Shown here: positions 1-5,958 of the stretch, in pieces
Layout: each line of letters opens with the position of its first letter
Position numbering within the stretch: the first letter of the stretch is position 1
Assembly (NCBI GenBank): GCA_046735055.1
Contig: JBKPSO010000319.1
Span: forward strand, 1-8,128
DNA length: 8,128 bases
DNA from: DATBLE01 sp046735055
GTDB taxonomy: Bacteria; Actinomycetota; Thermoleophilia; Gaiellales; Gaiellaceae
Direction of reading: 5' to 3'
Notes under the pieces: model-generated
Database searches by the model: none
What the model was told of the DNA's origin: nothing
What the model saw: the letters and a program-made list of their open reading frames with translations, nothing else
Position numbers and translations under genes: made by a program

Positions 1-594
1 GTCTGCGCCGACGTCGGCGGCCTTCGTGTAGATGCCGCCGCCGAGTCGCGCGAAGACGGAGATCAGAGAGCCGCCGAACGCGAGCCCGACGAGGTCCTTG
101 ATCGCCGAGTCCGCAGTGTGGTTGAACCAGTCCGTCAGGACTCCGTAGTAGCCGGCGACGCCGAACAGGCCGAGTCCGACGACGAGCAGACCCGTGACCG
201 ATCCCGCTCGGAACGCGACGTTCAGCGCCGGGTTCAGGCCCTGCTTCGCCGCCTCCGCGGTGCGCACGTTCGCCCGCACGGCGACGTTCATCCCGATGAA
301 GCCGGCCGCGGCCGAGAGCAGCGCGCCGATCAGGAACCCGACCGCGGTGCCCCAGCCGAGCTTGTCGTAGAAGCCGAGCAGGAGAAAGGGGACGATCGCG
401 ACCAGCGCGATCGTCGTGTACTGGCGGCGCAGGTACGCGGCCGCGCCCTCCTGGACGGCGCGGGCGATCTCGCGCATCCGTTCGCTGCCTGCCGGGCGTC
501 GGAGGACCCAGACCGTCAGGCCGATGCCGTAGGCGATGCCGATGCCCGCACAGACGAGCGCGAACAGCACGGCATGGTCCTTGAAGAAGTCCAC
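1..594 (-). CDS. hppA: Membrane-bound ion-translocating pyrophosphatase, N-terminal part (cut by left edge)
   Basis: Integral membrane pump that couples hydrolysis of inorganic pyrophosphate to H+ (or Na+) transport across the cytoplasmic membrane. Only the first 198 residues are here. The visible part has about four hydrophobic segments (roughly residues 8-32, 59-77, 81-106 and 136-154). It carries family signatures: QEGAAAYLRRQY near 49-59, RANVRTAEAA near 107-116, and the strongly conserved GGGIYTKAADVGAD at 185-198, which begins the pyrophosphate-binding loop. The GTG start is chosen because AAAGGG lies 6 bases upstream and the protein begins just before TM1, as in the family. The residues that decide K+ dependence and the remaining catalytic Asp motifs lie outside the window, so ion specificity cannot be judged. 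It is separated from upstream mtnP by 87 bases and may have its own promoter. Confidence 0.96.
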   Translation of the reverse strand, partial: MDFFKDHAVLFALVCAGIGIAYGIGLTVWVLRRPAGSERMREIARAVQEGAAAYLRRQYTTIALVAIVPFLLLGFYDKLGWGTAVGFLIGALLSAAAGFIGMNVAVRANVRTAEAAKQGLNPALNVAFRAGSVTGLLVVGLGLFGVAGYYGVLTDWFNHTADSAIKDLVGLAFGGSLISVFARLGGGIYTKAADVGAD

Positions 595-600
595 TTCGTT

Positions 601-606
601 CCCTTT
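601..606 (-). promoter_or_regulatory. Ribosome binding site of hppA
   Basis: Minus-strand AAAGGG, 6 bases before the GTG at 594. It supports GTG 594 as the start. Confidence 0.6.
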
Positions 607-622
607 CCCCGTTACAAACACG

Positions 623-641
623 GCGCCGAACGGCTCGGCGC
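623..641 (-). terminator. GC-rich hairpin between mtnP and hppA
   Basis: Perfect inverted repeat with 7-bp arms (GCGCCGA / TCGGCGC) and a 5-base loop, 41 bases after the mtnP stop and 28 bases before the hppA start. On the minus strand it is followed by CGTGTTTG, which is not a real U-tract. It could be a weak terminator of the mtnP operon or a structure in the hppA leader. The arms are seen; the role is inferred. Confidence 0.35.
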
Positions 642-681
642 AGCGGAATTGTGGATCACAAGCCTGCGGGAGCCTAACCGA

Positions 682-1470
682 TCAGAACGTCGCACCGCGC
701 AAGGCCGTCGAGCATGCGTCCTCGGGCTGTGGGCCGATCTTCGGGACCACGGCGACCAGCAATTCGCGCAGGCGCGCGTTGTTCTCCTCGAAAACGCGGA
801 CGACCTCGGAAGCGGTCACCGCCGGCCGCCCTTCCACCCCGACGTCGTAGTCGGTGACCATCGCGATCGTCGCGTAGCAGAGCTCGAGCTCGCGCGCGAG
901 CTGGCACTCGGGAAAGGCCGTCATGTTGATGACGTCCCAGCCCATCGACTGGAACCAGCGCGACTCCGCACGGGTCGAGAACCGGGGGCCCTGGACGACG
1001 ACGACCGTGCCGCCGTCGCGCGCAGGGATCCCGAGCTCGGCCGCGGTGTCGACCACCAGTCGCCTGAGGTCGGGGCAGTAGGGGTCTGCCGCCGAGACGT
1101 GCGTCGTCTGAGGGCCGTCGTAGAAGGTATCGCTGCGGCCCCACGTCCGGTCGACGTACTGGTCGCAGACGACGAACTCACCGAGCGCGAGGTCCGGGCG
1201 GAGCGCGCCGGAGGCGCACGGCCCGACGATCCTTCGGACGCCGAGCTCGCGCAGCGCCCAGAGGTTCGCGCGGTAGGGGATCCGGTGCGGCGGCAGCTCG
1301 TGCTCCTTCCCGTGTCGCGGGATGAACGCAACCCTCTTCCCGCCGATCTCGCCGATCGCAACAGGTGCTGAGGGCACGCCGTAGGGCGTTTCGACCGGTC
1401 GCTCTTCGGCGGAGTCGAAGAGCGAGTAGAACCCGCTTCCCCCGAAGATGCCGACGTCAGCTCTCGGCAA
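682..1470 (-). CDS. mtnP: S-methyl-5'-thioadenosine phosphorylase
   Basis: Cytosolic nucleoside phosphorylase that splits methylthioadenosine (by-product of polyamine and other SAM-dependent syntheses) with phosphate into adenine and methylthioribose-1-phosphate. The 262-residue length fits the MTAP/PNP-II family. Visible motifs: GGSGFY at 10-15 (phosphate loop), RHG at 52-54, HELPPHRIPYRANLWAL from 57, CASGAL at 85-90, QGPRFSTRAE at 160-169, INMT at 181-184, and TDYD at 206-209. Asp207 and Asp209 are the residues that recognise 6-aminopurines, so adenine nucleosides are favoured over inosine types; in methylthioinosine or 6-oxopurine enzymes this site is changed. The start is TTG, with no other start codon close upstream and the conserved motif beginning at residue 5. 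It overlaps the DUF1844 gene by 14 bases, suggesting translational coupling; the only SD-like element is a poorly spaced AAGG. Confidence 0.93.
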   Translation of the reverse strand: MPRADVGIFGGSGFYSLFDSAEERPVETPYGVPSAPVAIGEIGGKRVAFIPRHGKEHELPPHRIPYRANLWALRELGVRRIVGPCASGALRPDLALGEFVVCDQYVDRTWGRSDTFYDGPQTTHVSAADPYCPDLRRLVVDTAAELGIPARDGGTVVVVQGPRFSTRAESRWFQSMGWDVINMTAFPECQLARELELCYATIAMVTDYDVGVEGRPAVTASEVVRVFEENNARLRELLVAVVPKIGPQPEDACSTALRGATF

Positions 1471-1756
1471 CGGCCTTGGCGTAGGCGAGCTGCATGTTCG
1501 CGACCATCTGATCGAAGTCGCGCGTGACCTGGTCCGAGACCGTGTCCTTGAGGACCGGGACGAGCGCGCGCAGCGCCTCGATCGCGAGCCGGGCCTGGTC
1601 GAGGTCGCGGTCCTCCTCCCCGAGCCGCCGGTAGCCGAGGGAGGAAACGGTGAAGATGGTCTGGACGAGGACGTCCCCGACCTTCAGCTTCTTCAGCTGG
1701 ACTTCGAGCTGCTCCATCAGCTCGGCCTCGCTCGGCTGCACGTCCTCGTCAGCCAC
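1457..1756 (-). CDS. DUF1844 family protein
   Basis: Small, probably cytosolic, mostly helical protein of 99 residues with no known biochemical function. It matches the DUF1844 pattern: an acidic N-terminus, EQLEVQLKKLKVGDVLVQTI near 15-34, then an SSLGYRRLG segment at 38-46, and a C-terminal helical part (LAIEALRALVPVLKDTV and the last 25 residues). The open frame extends further upstream into the ligase gene, but the GTG at 1756 is preferred. It has GAGG 6 bases upstream, and the extended N-terminus is Arg/Ser-rich shadow sequence. The start overlaps the end of the ligase gene by 8 bases and the 3' end overlaps mtnP by 14, so it sits in the middle of a coupled gene chain. The family name rests on motif recognition; no function is claimed. 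Confidence 0.85.
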   Translation of the reverse strand: MADEDVQPSEAELMEQLEVQLKKLKVGDVLVQTIFTVSSLGYRRLGEEDRDLDQARLAIEALRALVPVLKDTVSDQVTRDFDQMVANMQLAYAKAVAES

Positions 1757-2900
1757 GGACGACCTCGGCTGCACGGACTTGCTCCGCGTAGATGTCCTCG
1801 AGCGTCCACCCCTCTTCCGCGCGTGCGATCTGGCGCTCGGCGGCATTCGCGGGCGGGATCGCGAGCTGGAGGCCGAGCTCGTCCGCGACCGGGCGGATCC
1901 ACTCGGCGAGCCGCTCGAGCTCGGAGCGCGCGGGGCGCACCTCGAGGCTGCCGGGGTCGAGGAGACCGCCCGAGAGCCCGTAGCGGATCGCGCGCCACAG
2001 GTTCTCCTCGATCAGCCGCGGCGGGGGGTCGGGCAGCGACTCGCCCTCGTCGACGGCGCGGGCCAGCCGCGCGGTGAGCCCGTAGCTGAAGGCGGCGAGC
2101 GCCCGCGCCTCGCCGAGATCGGGCTGCGCGTCGCAGATCCGGATCTCGACGGTCGGATAGACGAGGTGTGGCCGGACGCTCCACCAGATTTGCGTGTGCT
2201 CGTCGATCGAGCCTGTTTCGTAGAGCAGCCGCACGTACTCGTCGAACTCGGCCCAGCTGCCGTAGGCGTCGGGGATCCCGCAGCGCGGGAACATGCGCGT
2301 GAAGATCTCCGTGCGGGCCGAGTGGAGCCCGCTGTTCACCCCCTCGACGAGCGGCGAGCTCGTCGACAGGGCGAGGAGGTGCGGCAGGAACGGGCGCAAC
2401 GCGTCGTGGACGGCGATCGCACGGTCCGCGCCGCTGATTCCGACGTGGACGTGGAGCCCGAACGTGTTGTTCCGCCAGACCACGTAGCGGAGTAGTTCGT
2501 CGTTCCGGCGGTAGTGCGGGGTGTCGATGATCCGCTGGTCCTGCCAGCGGCTCCAGGGGTGGGTTCCCGTCGCGCCCAGTGCGAGGCCGAGGCCGCCGGT
2601 CAGCTCCGCGAGCTGGGCGCGGCGAATGCCCATCAGCTCCGCCGCCTCGGCGAAGCTCCTACAGCGGCCCGTGCGCACCTCGACCTCGGAGGCGATCAGC
2701 TCGCCGACGAGGCACTCGTCGACCGCCGAGCCGGCCGCGGCCGCCTTCACCTCCTCGAAGCGGTTGACCAGCGAGAGCGTCTCGGGGTCGAGGAGCGCGA
2801 ACTCCTCCTCGACCGCGACGGTCAGGTCGGTGCCGCTGTCGAAGGCTGCCCGCGCCTCCTCGAGTAGCTGCCAGTACGGCACTTTCTGCGCTTCACCCAT
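1749..2900 (-). CDS. YbdK/GCS2-family carboxylate-amine ligase (glutamate-cysteine ligase-like)
   Basis: ATP-dependent cytosolic enzyme of the GCS2 family, which joins a carboxylate (often the glutamate gamma-carboxyl) to an amine such as cysteine. Length is 383 residues, normal for YbdK types. Visible signatures: TVAVEEEFALLDPET at 27-41 (metal/ATP-binding Glu cluster), ATGTHPW at 110-116, GLHVHVGI at 148-155, the Ser/Pro-rich SSPLVEG at 181-187, and TVEIRICDAQPDL at 250-262. The ATG start gives about 25 residues before the conserved core, somewhat longer than in enterobacterial YbdK. There is no good SD, so a start a few codons later is possible. It lies 13 bases after the glycosyltransferase and overlaps DUF1844 by 8. 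No ergothioneine genes (egtB, C or D) are adjacent, so an EgtA role is not supported; the true substrate is unknown. Confidence 0.92.
   Translation of the reverse strand: MGEAQKVPYWQLLEEARAAFDSGTDLTVAVEEEFALLDPETLSLVNRFEEVKAAAAGSAVDECLVGELIASEVEVRTGRCRSFAEAAELMGIRRAQLAELTGGLGLALGATGTHPWSRWQDQRIIDTPHYRRNDELLRYVVWRNNTFGLHVHVGISGADRAIAVHDALRPFLPHLLALSTSSPLVEGVNSGLHSARTEIFTRMFPRCGIPDAYGSWAEFDEYVRLLYETGSIDEHTQIWWSVRPHLVYPTVEIRICDAQPDLGEARALAAFSYGLTARLARAVDEGESLPDPPPRLIEENLWRAIRYGLSGGLLDPGSLEVRPARSELERLAEWIRPVADELGLQLAIPPANAAERQIARAEEGWTLEDIYAEQVRAAEVVRG
1763..1766 (-). promoter_or_regulatory. Ribosome binding site deciding the DUF1844 start
   Basis: Minus-strand GAGG, 6 bases before the GTG at 1756, inside the last codons of the ligase gene. 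It supports the short form of the protein. Confidence 0.5.
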
Positions 2901-2913
2901 TGAAGCGCCAAGC

Positions 2914-4155
2914 CTATTTCACGGGCTGGAGCAGGCGTTCTGCGACGCCGGCCCACGACCACTTCTCGACCACGACGCCGCGGGCAGCCGTGCCGAGTGT
3001 CTCCCGGCGCGTCGGGGAGAGCGCCAGCAGGTCGTGGAGCTTCCCGGCAAGGTCGACGGAGTCGCCCGGCTCGAAGCTCGCCAGACGACGGAGGTCGGGC
3101 GGGTAGGCCTCCTCGAGGCCGGCTGCGATCTCCTCGAGGCCGGAGTGCCTGGCGACGAGCGGCGGACAGCCCGCGGCGGCGGCCTCGGCGGCGACCATCC
3201 CGAACGCCTCGGGGAAGATCGAGGGCACGACGACGGCGTCGGCCAGTGGGATCAGGTAGACGAGGTGGCGGTGCTCGAGCGGCCCCGTGAAAAGCGTCCG
3301 CGGCGGTGCGATGCGCTCGAGCTCCCGGCGGTAGTCTCCGAAGCCGACGACGATCGCCCGGGCGTCGACGCGGTGCAGCGCCTCGAGCAGCACGTGGACG
3401 CCCTTGTTGTAGAGAAGCTTCCCGAAATACAGGACGACCGGCCCGTCGCCGGCGAGGAACTCGGCGAGCCGGCGCGCGTTCCCCTCGTCCGGCAGCCGCT
3501 CCTGACGGTTGCCCGGGTTCGGCGGGTCGGCGCGGCACTCCTCGAGCAGCGCAGCAAGAGCCTCGTCGCGAGGCCGGGGCCGGAACGCGTCGACGTCGAC
3601 CCCGGGCGGAACCTCGTGGACGCGGTCGACCGGACCGACCACCTCCTCGAGCGCTTTCCGGATGTGGGCGGAGCCGACGAAGACCGCGTCGGCGCGCGCT
3701 AGCACGCGGGCGCCCCAGTCGGCGAGCTCCGGGTCGCCCCGAATCGAATACTCGAGCTCGGAGCCGTGGGCCTTGACCGCATAACGCGCACCGCTGCCCG
3801 CGGCGACCGCACCCCCCATCAACACGTGATTCGCGAAGACGAGATCGGCGGGGAGGTGGGCGGTCAGCGCGCCGACATTGCGCGCGACGTAGCTCTCGCG
3901 GTCGGCGAGTGCCATGTCCTGGAGCAGAATCGGCTCGAGCCCCTCGTACCGGTCGAGCACGAACACCGGCAGGAGCCGTCCGATCTCGGGCCGAACGACC
4001 GCCGCCCCGGCGAGATCGAAACGCTCCGGCTCGGGGTCCTGGCAGAAGACGACGACCTCGTGCCCGGCCCTACTCCACTCGCGCGCGAGCGCCTGCGTGT
4101 ACTGGTTCGACCCCGTGCCCGAGAGCAGGTACCCGTGCCAGAGCAGGATGCGCAC
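2914..4155 (-). CDS. GT4-family glycosyltransferase
   Basis: GT-B fold retaining glycosyltransferase of the glycogen synthase/MshA-like superfamily, 413 residues, using a nucleotide-sugar donor; acceptor unknown. The N-terminal domain begins VRILLWHGYLLSGTGSNQYT, with the glycine-rich GTGS loop at 13-16 and KAHGSELEYS at 128-137. The linker has PPGVDVDAF at 183-191. The C-terminal domain has FGKLLYNKGVHVLLEAL at 244-260, GFGDYR near 271, and the E-x7-E donor-binding motif PEAFGMVAAEA with Glu316 and Glu324. There is no signal peptide or membrane span. The reading frame is open much further upstream, but that part is a shadow of the cytochrome gene. GTG 4155 is chosen because the first beta strand starts there and it lies 26 bases after the cytochrome stop. 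No clear SD. It lacks neighbours that would indicate mycothiol, capsule or lipid glycosylation. Confidence 0.9.
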   Translation of the reverse strand: MRILLWHGYLLSGTGSNQYTQALAREWSRAGHEVVVFCQDPEPERFDLAGAAVVRPEIGRLLPVFVLDRYEGLEPILLQDMALADRESYVARNVGALTAHLPADLVFANHVLMGGAVAAGSGARYAVKAHGSELEYSIRGDPELADWGARVLARADAVFVGSAHIRKALEEVVGPVDRVHEVPPGVDVDAFRPRPRDEALAALLEECRADPPNPGNRQERLPDEGNARRLAEFLAGDGPVVLYFGKLLYNKGVHVLLEALHRVDARAIVVGFGDYRRELERIAPPRTLFTGPLEHRHLVYLIPLADAVVVPSIFPEAFGMVAAEAAAAGCPPLVARHSGLEEIAAGLEEAYPPDLRRLASFEPGDSVDLAGKLHDLLALSPTRRETLGTAARGVVVEKWSWAGVAERLLQPVK

Positions 4156-4181
4156 GGCCGGAAGCGTATGCTGCCGCGCCG

Positions 4182-4898
4182 CTACTTGAGCGTCTTCAGG
4201 TAGGCGACGAGCGCCTGCAGGTTGCGGTTGGGAATGATCCCGCCCCAGTGCGGCATGCTCGCGATCGGCTGCTTGCCGATCACGCTGCCCGTACGGATGA
4301 TCGAGGTGATCTTGGCGTCGGTGTTGAACTCCTTCCGGAAGTCCTGGCCGGCCAGCGGCGGGATCGCCTTGTCCGGCGACTGCGGGTTCGGTACGCCGCC
4401 GAGGCCGTTCGGCCCGTGGCAGTTGATGCACCCGTAGCGGACGTAGAGCGCCGCACCTGCGACGGCGAGCCCCTGGTCGCGCGGGACCGGAACCGGGTCG
4501 GCGTACTGGACCTTCGGAAGCCCGGCGCGGATGTAGGCGACGAGATCCCCGACCTGGCTCTTCGAGATCACCGGCCCCCAGACCGGCATGTACGGCCGCG
4601 TCGGGTTCGCCGACTCGCCGAGCCCGTGCGTGATGATCTGTGTGAGCTGCGCGACCGTCAGCTGCTTGTGGATCGGCCGGAGCGCGGGAACGTACTTGGA
4701 GACCCCGCCGCGGCCCTGCAGGCCATGGCACGCCGAGCAGGCGAACTGGACGAAGAGGTGCGCACCCATCCCGACGTGCGGCTCGACCGCCGCCCGCTTC
4801 GCCTGTCCGGATGAGCTCCCGCCCGCCGGACCGGTCAGCAGGAGCCCGACCGACGTCGCAACCGCGGCGACAAACGCGATCGGGACGTAACGGCGCAA
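4182..4898 (-). CDS. Exported diheme cytochrome c
   Basis: Electron-transfer protein of 238 residues acting outside the cytoplasmic membrane. The N-terminus is signal-like: Arg-Arg followed by a hydrophobic stretch at about residues 4-22. It has no lipobox cysteine and no clear cleavage site, so it may be released or stay anchored. Two class I cytochrome c domains follow: CSACH at 54-58 with probable axial Met104 (PYMPVWGP), and CINCH at 157-161 with probable axial Met215 (ASMPHWGG). The two domains resemble each other (GxxLFVQFACSACHG versus GAALYVRYGCINCHG). Unlike actinobacterial QcrC there is no C-terminal membrane helix, so it is not an obvious bc1-complex subunit. The start is TTG at 4898; no alternative start exists upstream before the motif and no SD is visible. 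It is the first gene of the chain leading to mtnP and follows rex by 74 bases. Confidence 0.92.
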   Translation of the reverse strand: MRRYVPIAFVAAVATSVGLLLTGPAGGSSSGQAKRAAVEPHVGMGAHLFVQFACSACHGLQGRGGVSKYVPALRPIHKQLTVAQLTQIITHGLGESANPTRPYMPVWGPVISKSQVGDLVAYIRAGLPKVQYADPVPVPRDQGLAVAGAALYVRYGCINCHGPNGLGGVPNPQSPDKAIPPLAGQDFRKEFNTDAKITSIIRTGSVIGKQPIASMPHWGGIIPNRNLQALVAYLKTLK

Positions 4899-4904
4899 GG
4901 GTCG

Positions 4905-4933
4905 AGTGTCGCAGACCGCTGCCCGGATTGCAA
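4905..4933 (-). promoter_or_regulatory. Possible promoter of the cytochrome c operon
   Basis: Minus-strand TTGCAA (4928-4933, 4 of 6 matches to the -35 consensus), a 17-base spacer, then GACACT (4905-4910, 3 of 6 matches to the -10). Only 6 bases separate the -10 from the TTG start, so transcription would begin about at the start codon and give a leaderless mRNA. That would agree with the missing SD. The match is modest and GC-rich promoters are poorly predictable. Confidence 0.3.
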
Positions 4934-4972
4934 CGCCGGGACCCGCCCCGGGCCCATGTCTTGCAGAAAACG

Positions 4973-5593
4973 TCAGGCCAGGTGGAAGTAGAGCGCGTGG
5001 AGCAGCTCGACTGCCGGGTTCGAGGTGTGCACCTGGACGTCGCTCGGCACGTCGAGAAGGCCCTCGCTGTAGTTGAAGATGATCTTCACGCCCGCGTCGA
5101 CGAGGTCGTCGGCGACACCCTGCGCGGCGGTCGCCGGGACGGCGAGCACCCCGACGATGATGTTCTTGTCGCGCACCTCACCCTTGAGGTCGGAGTAGGG
5201 CTGCACCTCGACCCCGCCCGCGCTGCGCCCGACCACGCTCGGGTCGCGGTCGAACACGGCGGCGATGTTGATCCCGTGCTCCGCGAAGATCGACGAGCTC
5301 GCGATCGCCTGGCCGAGGCGGCCGGCGCCGACGAGCGCGATGTTGTGCTGCCCCTGCGTGCGGAGGATCTTGCGGATCTCGCCGAGCAGGCTGTCGATGT
5401 TGTAGCCGACACCACGTTTGCCGAACTTGCCGAACGCGGAGAGGTCGCGCCGGATCTGCGTCGCGTTGATGTTCGTGTAGTCCGACATCTCCTGCGAGGA
5501 GATGCGCTCCTTGCCCATCTTCTTGGCCTGGGTGAGAACCTGGAGGTACCGGCTCAGGCGCGCGGCGACCCCGACCGTCAACCGATCCGCCAC
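4973..5593 (-). CDS. rex: Redox-sensing transcriptional repressor Rex
   Basis: Homodimeric DNA-binding repressor that senses the NADH/NAD+ ratio and releases its operators when NADH rises; typical targets are respiratory and fermentative genes. Length is 206 residues, normal for Rex. The N-terminal winged helix (about 1-80) carries ISSQEMSDYTNINATQIRRD at 31-50 and FGKFGKRGVGYNI at 54-66. The Rossmann domain has GAGRLG at 89-94 and FDRDP at 114-118, then NYSEGLLDVP at 174-183 and the C-terminal helix LLHALYFHL involved in dimer domain swapping. A GTG 30 bases further upstream is in frame, but GTG 5593 is preferred: AAGGAG lies 5 bases upstream and the residues before it are not Rex-like. It follows the glutaredoxin-like gene by 72 bases. 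In many actinobacteria rex is followed by hemA; here a cytochrome c gene follows instead. Confidence 0.97.
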   Translation of the reverse strand: MADRLTVGVAARLSRYLQVLTQAKKMGKERISSQEMSDYTNINATQIRRDLSAFGKFGKRGVGYNIDSLLGEIRKILRTQGQHNIALVGAGRLGQAIASSSIFAEHGINIAAVFDRDPSVVGRSAGGVEVQPYSDLKGEVRDKNIIVGVLAVPATAAQGVADDLVDAGVKIIFNYSEGLLDVPSDVQVHTSNPAVELLHALYFHLA

Positions 5594-5598
5594 AGTCG

Positions 5599-5604
5599 CT
5601 CCTT
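5599..5604 (-). promoter_or_regulatory. Ribosome binding site deciding the rex start
   Basis: Minus-strand AAGGAG, 5 bases before GTG 5593. The alternative GTG at 5623 has no such element. Confidence 0.75.
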
Positions 5605-5665
5605 GCGTCGCTGTTTGTAACACCTTGGCATTGTGCCAGCGGGCTTCGTTGCGTGCGCCGGCACC

Positions 5666-5917
5666 TCAGTAGGCCGAACTTTGTGCGTGCAATTTGCGGA
5701 CAAACGCCGCCTCGTCGACGTGGTAGACGAAGGCCCGCGCGCCGTCGATCTCGACCACCGGCAGCCACTCGCGGTAGGCGGCCTCGAGCTCCGGCACGCC
5801 GCCGATGTCCACCTCCTCGAGCTCGAACTCGTGCGTCCGCCTCACCTCTGCGAGCGTGCTCCTCGCACGCTCGCAGAGGTGGCAATCGCTTGCGTAATAG
5901 AGAGCGACTCGCGTCAC
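5666..5917 (-). CDS. Glutaredoxin-like protein (DUF836 type)
   Basis: Small cytosolic thioredoxin-fold protein of 83 residues, likely acting in thiol-disulfide exchange; its partner is unknown. It opens with the beta strand VTRVALYYASDCHLCE, holding the redox motif Cys12-His-Leu-Cys15. WLPVVEIDG follows at 51-59, with Pro53 as the cis-proline that faces the active site, and it ends in a short helix. The motif is CHLC rather than the CPYC of classical glutaredoxins. The frame is open upstream through the end of the dehydrogenase gene in another frame, but that part is low-complexity shadow sequence, so GTG 5917 is chosen. No SD is visible: the sequence just upstream is C-rich and holds a strong hairpin. 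It pairs with rex downstream (72-base gap), an arrangement known in actinobacteria. Confidence 0.85.
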   Translation of the reverse strand: MTRVALYYASDCHLCERARSTLAEVRRTHEFELEEVDIGGVPELEAAYREWLPVVEIDGARAFVYHVDEAAFVRKLHAQSSAY

Positions 5918-5928
5918 AGGAGGGGGTC

Positions 5929-5955
5929 TACGGGGGAACCACCGGTTCCCCCGTA
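5929..5955 (-). terminator. Strong hairpin after the glutamate dehydrogenase gene
   Basis: Perfect inverted repeat of 12-bp arms (TACGGGGGAACC / GGTTCCCCCGTA) with a 3-base loop at 5941-5943. It begins 3 bases after the dehydrogenase stop codon on the minus strand and ends 11 bases before the glutaredoxin-like start. It lacks a U-tract: the next bases are GACCCCCTCC. U-less hairpin terminators are reported in actinobacteria. It could also protect the 3' end or limit read-through into the next gene. The structure is plain; the function is inferred. Confidence 0.65.
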
Positions 5956-5958
5956 CGA

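Noticed and set aside
118..1371. Long plus-strand open frame of 417 codons, and similar ones near 1650-2495, 2521-3702, 4811-5620 and 5653-6663
   Set aside because: They lie antisense to well-recognised genes, have Arg/Ala/Asp-rich low-complexity translations without any domain, and arise because high GC content makes stop codons rare.
4156..4731. 192-codon upstream extension of the glycosyltransferase frame
   Set aside because: It overlaps the cytochrome c gene in another frame and has no glycosyltransferase-like sequence; the family fold begins at GTG 4155.
4936..4951. Hairpin CCGGG/CCCGG between rex and the cytochrome c gene
   Set aside because: Only 5-bp arms in a run of G and C with no U-tract; expected by chance in this composition.
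5594..5665. Search for a Rex operator in front of rex for autoregulation
   Set aside because: No TTGTG-N8-CACAA or close variant is present. Single half-sites (for example TTGTG near 5631) have no partner at the right distance.
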